DNA from: Phoronis pallida
Lineage: Eukaryota; Phoronida; Phoronidae
Assembly: GCA_028565715.1 (NCBI GenBank)
Contig: JAOXYC010200907.1
Location: forward strand, 1-11,709
DNA length: 11,709 nt
Direction of reading: 5' to 3'
The notes beneath the pieces were generated by a model. That model did not search any database. It was not told the DNA's origin and saw only the letters and a list, made by a program, of their open reading frames with translations. The position numbers and the translations under genes are program-made. Below are positions 8,101 through 11,709 of this stretch, one piece after another; position 1 is the first letter of the stretch; each line of letters begins with the position of its first letter.

Positions 8101-11046
8101 TTTCTCACTTTTTCTGGTCTCTTGTGAGATTCTGTTTCTTTGTTCCAGACATGAAGACACGTAATTGACAGTTACGCCAGTTAGACTTCTGTGCCAGTAT
8201 GTAGGGAATCAACAAGGTCAGACCTACAAGAGGCAAACAATTGTTGAGAGGAATATAAAAACTTTGATTTTCACTTCAAATGATTATAAATCAAATTTAT
8301 AAAAGAGACCCTTTATACTCATAACAGCCATTTTACATCAAGTCTCCAGTCTTCTTGAACTGAAAACCAAATAATGAATTTTCCAATATTTTTACAAAAT
8401 TGTTTATAGTTTTCCTATGGATGGATTTTGTCAATTTTTTACTGAAGGCAATATACATATCTATCACCACTCACCACCATCATCAAAGAGCCACCACACA
8501 TCAATGAATCCTTTCTTTTGTCGATGGCGGAACTGGTCGATAGATTTCAACAAAACTTCATCACTTTTCAGCATTCTCCTTCCCTCCTCATCGCGATCAT
8601 CCTCATCTTCATCATCCTCTAGATCATTCATTTTCGGATTCAAACGGATTTCAATGGCACTATCGCAAAGTTCAATTGCTGGTTCTGATAATGAGCTCAT
8701 GGCAATATTGTCGCCACTGGCACCGAATCTGTCAGCGCTTGTGGTACTGGCCAGAGTTGAGGAACGTCGACGCTGACGGAATAAATCAGGTTCTTCTTTG
8801 TCAGGGCTGTTCTCTGGCGATGAATTGTCATCTTCTGTAAAGATAATACAAATTATTCAAAATTTAATTTCTAATTAATCGTAATCAATGCTTCGCATCC
8901 TCTCCTAAGTTCTAGTCATTATTTTCCATCAATTATTCTTGTCTGGAATGTTTTATGGATAAGATGAATTGATTTTAAAATATTGAAGTTGATGAGTTTA
9001 ATATACATTTAGGAAGACGTATGAATTTCTTATTATTTCATTCAGAACTTTTAATTAAAATTACTGAACTCACATAAGGAACAATTCGTTAAAACAAAAT
9101 AAAGGGTACGGGGACTATAGAATAACATAAATTTAGGGAAAAAATTAGAAGTGTAGTAAATTGAAATCAATTTCCAAATAAAAACTTATAAATAAGGAAT
9201 TATTCAATTTATGAAGCCTTTAGTTTCATTTTTTCCAAATTCAGAAGATCTTTTATTAGAATAAATCTCTATCACAAAACCATATGTTATAGAATATATC
9301 TACTAAGTTATCATGATAGAGGTCAGAGGTCACAGATAGTTTCCATATGTTGGATTGAATGCAATGTAAGACCACTACTCACGAACTTCAGACAAGTCTC
9401 CTATGTACTGGGAGATGTCAAATCCTTTTGGTATTCGTAGAATGCCAACTCCAAAATGTGCATCAAATCCAGCTCTGAAAAAGAGAATTTTAATTGTGAC
9501 AAAATTTGATTGTTTAAAAACAATCAAATTTTGTCACAATAAATAACAGTATGCGATCACACATCAATATGTGGACTTATAAAAACAGATCATGATATTT
9601 AAAAGCCCCCCCCCCCCCCCGCCCTACAGATCATGATATTAAAGTTCAGTTTCAGCTAGCTTGTTTTTTAAAAGCTGTTAGAAGCTGTATGGAGTCATGC
9701 ACATTGAATAGACTACTAGTTTATACAACCTATGTTGAAATAACTCGAACAATATCACCATACAATACATGTCTGAATACGTGCACGCGATCAGCAAATA
9801 CATATCACGTGATACATGATGACGTAAATGCATTGTTTCATTCTTGTTATTTTTTTAAAAATTTGTCACAAATCAGAAAAATTCAACTTATTTGGCGAAT
9901 AGTTTGTATAAATACGTTATTTGGCAGTGTTTGAATATGAGGTGAGGTTATTCGATCTCAATCTTAATCAGATGAAGTATTTTAACTCGGCTTATGCCTC
10001 GTTAAAATACTTCATCCGATTCAGATAACAATTGAATAACATCACCTGATATTCAAACCCACGCCAAATAACGTATCATTCTTCACAACACAACATTTTA
10101 GATCTTTACCCCAGGCTTCAAGCACTTACTGTATGATATGAAAATAGTCCTCCATTTTCTTAGGATCATCGTCCCTCCAATTCATCTTGAAGCCCAACAT
10201 GAGTGTGTTAGGCTTCAGTTTCCCGATCCCCGTAGTCTGCATAAGGCACTCAGCACCGTGGAGCAAATTCGGCGCCACAACATACGTGTAGAAAGATTTT
10301 GTTTTCCGCTTCATAAACCACGATGATATCTGACTGTGGTGAGGAAAGTGACGGAAATGTTTCTGAGCATTGGGCTGAAAAAGGAAGAATTTTTTTTTTT
10401 AGTTTTTGAAATCAAGGTTAAATTAAAGTCACTAATATTGGGTAATTCGGAATGCTTCTGGCTGAAATGAAGATTTACACGTTCTTGAAATGGTTAAATT
10501 AAAGTCTATTACTGGGTGTTTCAAATTGCTGAGTTTTGCAGCCTTTCTTCATGCAAGAGTTTTAAAAATAGCATTTTGGATTTTTGCAATTTTCTCCAAA
10601 AAAAACTACAAATTCTTGTTCTCATTTATTCTGACTGCTTTCATAGTTCAAAACTTTTATTGAGTCTCTATTTAAGTCTAGATATGAGTGTTTTTCACCA
10701 TGTCAGAACAGTGAAGTCATGCGTTAAATTTAGGTTCAGGCCAGCCAACTACATCTGGTTCAAATACTGGAGATTCACTAGGCCAATCGGGGTGATTCCA
10801 AATTTAACATTGTTCCAGATGGGTTATCTGGTTTTCAAATCAGGGAGACAGGCATTTTAATGGGTTTATTTGGTAACTTATTAAGCTTTCATGAAAAAAT
10901 GTTTGACAGTGAGTATCTTCAAAGTACTTACCTCAATAATGACTTCACCACAAACCATTAGACTTATATTTTTCGTGATTCCTGACACAAAATCAACCAA
11001 AGTTGGACGAGTAGAAGGCATGCCTGTTAGAACCAGAACTTGTGGT
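5053..11046 (-). CDS. SLC12A: SLC12 cation-chloride cotransporter, NKCC/NCC branch, C-terminal domain (9 exons)
   Basis: Join of 11046-10932, 10374-10130, 9474-9383, 8834-8475, 8223-8109, 7617-7531, 7006-6895, 6380-6313 and 5188-5053: 1330 coding bases giving 442 residues plus TAA. It matches the cytoplasmic C-terminal domain of NKCC1/NKCC2/NCC in order: [95 protein letters not shown] and the end [12 protein letters not shown]. These secondary transporters carry Na, K and Cl together (or Na and Cl) across the plasma membrane; this domain mediates dimerisation and regulation. The twelve membrane helices are 5' of the window. NKCC against NCC cannot be decided; the KCC branch is excluded by the match. 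The linker and the end of the domain are divergent. Confidence 0.96.
5300..5450 (+). mobile_element. Probable Penelope-like retroelement terminal fragment
   Basis: The stretch has a hammerhead-like core (5337-5366) followed by TAAGTCCAGTTGACCAGA and then CTGGATGACT. From memory this resembles the terminal repeats of Penelope-like elements in invertebrate genomes, which are known to carry type I hammerhead motifs. The limits are approximate and no coding part is attached. The assignment rests on recollection of the pattern, not on a search. Confidence 0.4.
5337..5366 (+). ncRNA. Degenerate hammerhead-like core
   Basis: CTGATGA (5337-5343) is followed by a possible helix II, GAGGC 5345-5349 with GCCTT 5358-5362 (one G-U pair), and then GTAA at 5363-5366 where an active hammerhead needs GAAA. 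Flanks GGCTAAC before and GTTGACC after could form an imperfect helix I, with possible cleavage after GTC at 5383. The change in the GAAA box argues that it is inactive. Confidence 0.4.
5798..6180. mobile_element. tRNA-containing foldback element with 14-bp flanking direct repeats
   Basis: Left arm 5858-6010 and right arm 6056-6182 are inverted copies at roughly 90% identity around a loop of about 45 bases. The left arm holds a tRNA-like sequence; the right arm lacks about 28 bases of it. AACATTCAAGCTGA occurs at 5784-5797 and 6181-6194. The right copy abuts the right arm, but 60 unpaired bases separate the left copy from the left arm. This pattern suggests one insertion with target duplication and an asymmetric hairpin. 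Confidence 0.75.
5882..5954 (-). pseudogene. tRNA-like sequence in the left arm of the foldback element
   Basis: On minus it has a perfect D stem GCTC/GAGC, a perfect 5-bp anticodon stem CTTGC/GCAAG with the seven-base loop CTAGATT, and a T stem GTGGG/CCCAT with one G-U pair. The A box (TAGCTCAGTTGG) and B box (GGTTTGAGTCC) are near consensus. The acceptor stem is imperfect (two mismatches) and the loop would read AGA (Ser) without the long variable arm expected of tRNA-Ser. A real tRNA is therefore unlikely. Confidence 0.65.
6313..6380 (-). CDS. SLC12A: SLC12 exon h (68 nt): [22 protein letters not shown]
   Basis: Acceptor CTACTTTTCAG, donor GTAAGG. It encodes a basic helix and ANLIF, matching the family's RQIRLNELL and ANIIVM. 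It ends with AT, completed by G of the last exon to give Met. It is too short to show as an open frame and was found by phase and homology. Confidence 0.92.
6381..6894 (-). other. SLC12 intron between exons g and h (514 nt)
   Basis: It has a weak donor GTGAAC at 6894 and a good acceptor at 6381. About 40% of it is the foldback element at 6666-6862. The rest is AT-rich with no other feature seen. The plus-strand open frame at 6757-6987 combines one arm of the foldback with antisense exon g and is a shadow. Confidence 0.8.
6666..6862. mobile_element. Foldback element with 11-bp flanking direct repeats
   Basis: Arms 6666-6743 and 6747-6826 are inverted copies at about 90% identity separated by only three bases. 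They can form a hairpin of nearly 80 bp (shared blocks TTTTTACAGAAAACTC, ATCTTATTTACAATA, AGTCTACACA). TAAACTTAATC occurs at 6655-6665, directly against the left arm, and at 6863-6873, 36 bases beyond the right arm. It carries no open frame and no tRNA-like boxes. Confidence 0.75.
6895..7006 (-). CDS. SLC12A: SLC12 exon g (112 nt): [20 protein letters not shown]
   Basis: Acceptor TTTTGTTTTCAG. The donor GTGAAC departs from GTRAGT and is the weakest in the gene. It encodes [19 protein letters not shown] then [19 protein letters not shown]1 has roughly ten more residues between the IEPY-like and PWRIT-like motifs, so this loop is shortened. It ends in phase 0. A foldback element lies just inside the following intron. 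Confidence 0.92.
7007..7530 (-). other. SLC12 intron between exons f and g (524 nt)
   Basis: It has a GTAAGT donor and a TTTTCAG acceptor. Its middle is occupied by a plus-strand tRNA-derived SINE-like sequence (about 7216-7435). The flanks are AT-rich with no coding signal. Confidence 0.8.
7216..7435 (+). mobile_element. tRNA-derived SINE-like element
   Basis: The A box TGGTCAATTGG (7235-7245) fits TRGYNNANNGG exactly, and the B box GGTTTGAGTCC (7278-7288) differs from consensus at one base; the 43-base spacing is normal for an internal Pol III promoter. A GC-richer body follows to about 7435. CTGACATAGAGGAG (7216-7229) is inverted at 7340-7354 with one extra base. No target duplication was identified, so the ends are uncertain. 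It is antisense to the host gene. Confidence 0.65.
7531..7617 (-). CDS. SLC12A: SLC12 exon f (87 nt): [13 protein letters not shown]
   Basis: Acceptor CTTCCTTTTCAG, donor GTAAGT. It completes Asn, then [20 protein letters not shown], matching the family's [14 protein letters not shown]. It ends PQKDT with two bases of the Thr codon. Confidence 0.93.
7618..8108 (-). other. SLC12 intron between exons e and f (491 nt)
   Basis: It has a GTGAGA donor and a TTTTCAG acceptor. AT-rich, with A/T runs near 7709 and 8089. I see no repeat element, RNA or exon. An open frame on minus at 7957-8160 is exon e read out of frame into the intron. Confidence 0.8.
8109..8223 (-). CDS. SLC12A: SLC12 exon e (115 nt): LTLLIPYIL
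   Basis: Acceptor CCTCTTGTAG, donor GTGAGA. It completes Gly and reads [18 protein letters not shown] then [19 protein letters not shown]. Vertebrate paralogues have VFIGGKINRIDHDRR at the second part, so the GG and DHDRR features are altered here while LRVF is kept. It ends with AA, two bases into a codon. Confidence 0.92.
8475..8834 (-). CDS. SLC12A: SLC12 exon d (360 nt): variable linker plus [10 protein letters not shown]
   Basis: Acceptor ATCTTTACAG, donor GTGAGT. The first 85 or so residues are a low-complexity linker, not conserved in the family: a Ser/Pro-rich start, [12 protein letters not shown] (a basic-x-Ser pattern that could be a kinase site, inferred only), and an acidic run [15 protein letters not shown]. 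It then enters the conserved [12 protein letters not shown]. The exon ends one base into a Gly codon. An antisense open frame covers the same bases and is a shadow. Confidence 0.95.
8835..9382 (-). other. SLC12 intron between exons c and d (548 nt)
   Basis: It has a GTGAGT donor and a TTTACAG acceptor. Strongly AT-rich; I see no mobile element, RNA gene or open frame of note in it. Confidence 0.8.
9383..9474 (-). CDS. SLC12A: SLC12 exon c (92 nt): [16 protein letters not shown]
   Basis: Acceptor CTCTTTTTCAG, donor GTGAGT. CA plus A gives Gln, then [18 protein letters not shown], aligned with the family's HDAFDIQYGVVVIRLKEG. It ends one base into a codon. A 48-base perfect palindrome lies in the intron 18 bases upstream of the exon (9493-9540). 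Confidence 0.93.
9493..9540. repeat. Perfect 23-bp inverted repeat with a 2-base centre
   Basis: ATTGTGACAAAATTTGATTG at 9493-9512 is exactly inverted at 9521-9540, and pairing continues through three more bases to a centre of AA. Such a short spacer makes it a cruciform or strong RNA hairpin. In the SLC12 transcript it ends 18 bases before exon c, where branch point and polypyrimidine tract normally lie. Confidence 0.95.
9585..9640. repeat. C15 homopolymer between 15-bp direct repeats
   Basis: ACAGATCATGATATT is present at 9585-9599 and 9626-9640. Between them lies TAAAAG, fifteen C (9606-9620) and GCCCT. In the SLC12 transcript this is a G-run (GGGC then G15), able in principle to form a G-quadruplex. 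The homopolymer length may be uncertain for sequencing reasons. Confidence 0.85.
9912..10076. mobile_element. Foldback/MITE-like element (about 165 bp)
   Basis: Left arm 9912-9986 and right arm 10001-10076 are inverted copies starting ATACGTTATTTGGC, with matches at GTTTGAATAT, GTTATTC and GATGAAGTATTTTAAC. The centre is a short loop containing GGCTTATGCC. Arms are about 80% identical with small indels, so it is older than the 6666-6862 element. No target duplication was found. It lies 54 bases from SLC12 exon b. Confidence 0.75.
10130..10374 (-). CDS. SLC12A: SLC12 exon b (245 nt): KPNTLMLGF segment
   Basis: Acceptor CCTTTTTCAG, donor GTAAGT. It starts in phase 0 with PNAQKHFRH and contains [20 protein letters not shown] and [13 protein letters not shown], the best-conserved stretch of the SLC12 C-terminal domain. 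It is almost the same length as the vertebrate segment. It ends two bases into a codon (CA). Confidence 0.95.
10375..10931 (-). other. SLC12 intron between exons a and b (557 nt)
   Basis: It has a GTAAGT donor and a TTTTTCAG acceptor. A T10 run is at 10390. The plus open frame at 10516-10860 (114 residues) has no family I recognise and no splice-compatible partner, so I treat it as chance. Confidence 0.7.
10932..11046 (-). CDS. SLC12A: SLC12 exon a (115 nt): RPQVLVLTG segment
   Basis: The acceptor TTTTAATTTCAG precedes 11046 and the donor GTAAGT follows 10932. The first base completes an Arg codon from an upstream exon (R-PQVLVLTG). It encodes [20 protein letters not shown], the family segment with TKN and the MxCG-like strand, ending VIIE in phase 0. 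It is the first exon of this gene visible in the window. Confidence 0.93.
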
Positions 11047-11557
11047 CTGAAATTAAAAGCAGATTCCATCATATTATGTTTTTGAACATTTTGATGGTAA
11101 TATTCAACCAGGGAATTATTTTGTAAACATTTGTTTCATTGTTTACATGTTAATGTTTACATTTAAATTGGCAGTTAAATTTGGTAGCATTGAATTCTTA
11201 GCATAAAATTTGTGAACAAACACTTGTCAAGAAAAAAATGCATTTTTTGAAGAAGCAGCAGTTGTGGTCTACTGGATTTCATAGATCTCAGTAGTTGTGC
11301 TCATCTTAATCCATGCAACTGAATAATTAAAAGGCAAGATGCCACTAATTAACAAAAAGTATTATTAGTCTCAAGTTTTGCTCCATCAGAAATGACAAAA
11401 TTCACCAAACATTTTTATTAAATTTACTCGAACACTGTTCTAATTTGCCAATGAGACCTTTACTTAACATTATCACAATATTTTAAAACCAACTAAATCT
11501 CAACGTATAAAGCTGCCGGTTATTTTGAAAAACACTACCAGGCGTAAAACTTATTGA
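11047..11557 (-). other. SLC12 intron upstream of exon a, partial
   Basis: AT-rich intron running beyond the window. Only a GIY-YIG retroelement fragment (from 11558, plus strand) is recognisable. TGTTTAC or its complement appears three times between 11121 and 11162, which may be chance. Confidence 0.65.
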
Positions 11558-11709
11558 AAGATATATATTGGGGAAACATCTAGAACAGCGTATAGTAGGG
11601 GATTGGAGCATAAACGTTCAATCGAACAAAATGAAAAAGAATCTGTATTTATCAAACATAACATAGAAGAACATCAAAATGATGAAAGTACGAGGTTTGA
11701 AATGAGTGT
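11558..11709 (+). pseudogene. GIY-YIG endonuclease fragment of a retroelement, cut by the window edge
   Basis: The frame opens after TGA at 11555-11557 and stays open for 50 codons to the end of the window. It reads KIYIGETSRTAYSRGLEHK, then FIKHNIEEHQNDESTRFEMS. YIGET, R-x-x-x-x-R and the E/H-rich helix with KH and FEM are the pattern of GIY-YIG nuclease domains attached to reverse transcriptases, as in Penelope-like elements. The usual Cys-containing strand before YIG is missing and replaced by a stop, so the upstream part is decayed or frameshifted. It is antisense within an SLC12 intron. Confidence 0.65.

Larger units (their letters stand above)
9475..10129 (-). other. SLC12 intron between exons b and c (655 nt)
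   Basis: It has a GTAAGT donor and a CTTTTTCAG acceptor. It contains a 48-base palindrome (9493-9540), a C15 tract between two 15-bp direct repeats (9585-9640) and a foldback element (9912-10076). The plus-strand frame at 9689-9934 runs partly into the foldback arm and has no recognisable motif. Confidence 0.8.

Noticed and set aside
8417-8776. Plus-strand open frame rich in Ser (119 codons)
   Set aside because: It is antisense to the conserved SLC12 exon d; the poly-Ser run is the complement of the acidic Asp/Glu run.
10138-10326. Plus-strand open frame of 62 codons
   Set aside because: It lies fully antisense to SLC12 exon b, which has homology and correct splice phases.
10516-10860. 114-codon open frame in an SLC12 intron as an extra exon or gene
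   Set aside because: The flanking exons a and b join in phase without it, it is on the other strand, and its peptide matches nothing I recognise.
10891-11085. Plus-strand open frame of 64 codons
   Set aside because: It is antisense to SLC12 exon a.
11121-11162. Cluster of three TGTTTAC-type forkhead motifs
   Set aside because: Seven-base motifs in AT-rich intron are expected by chance; there is no supporting context.

Overview
The window is animal nuclear DNA. The genes are broken into short exons with GT/AG introns, the sequence is AT-rich, and the introns hold tRNA-derived SINEs, foldback elements and retroelement relics. The two proteins recognised exist across animals, so the species cannot be named. 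The repeat content fits an invertebrate, probably marine, but that is inference.

Two convergent gene ends are present. On the plus strand, two exons (137-282 and 1184-1580) encode the last 180 residues of an FBXO22-type F-box/FIST protein. On the minus strand, nine exons between 11046 and 5053 encode the last 442 residues of a cation-chloride cotransporter of the NKCC/NCC branch of SLC12. I rebuilt every junction: phases agree throughout, so both reading frames are continuous and intact inside the window. The 5' parts of both genes lie outside it.

Layout: 1-136 intron; 137-1580 FBXO22 3' end; 1601-2194 two adjacent nonautonomous elements (a TIR element and a foldback element) starting 20 bases after the FBXO22 stop; 2195-4590 AT-rich sequence with possible polyadenylation signals but no recognisable gene; 4591-5070 an 85-bp tandem array running into the last codons of the SLC12 gene and interrupted by a 124-bp tRNA-derived insertion; 5053-11046 SLC12 exons, with introns carrying a hammerhead-like Penelope relic, several foldback elements, a SINE and a C15 tract; 11558-11709 a GIY-YIG endonuclease fragment running off the edge.

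The genes themselves are ordinary. The interest lies in the repeats: insertions sit almost on the stop codons of both genes, three tRNA-like elements are all associated with inverted repeats, two foldback elements are flanked by asymmetrically placed direct repeats, and one tandem array shares its sequence with the end of a coding region. I see no operon, CRISPR array or bacterial-style system.
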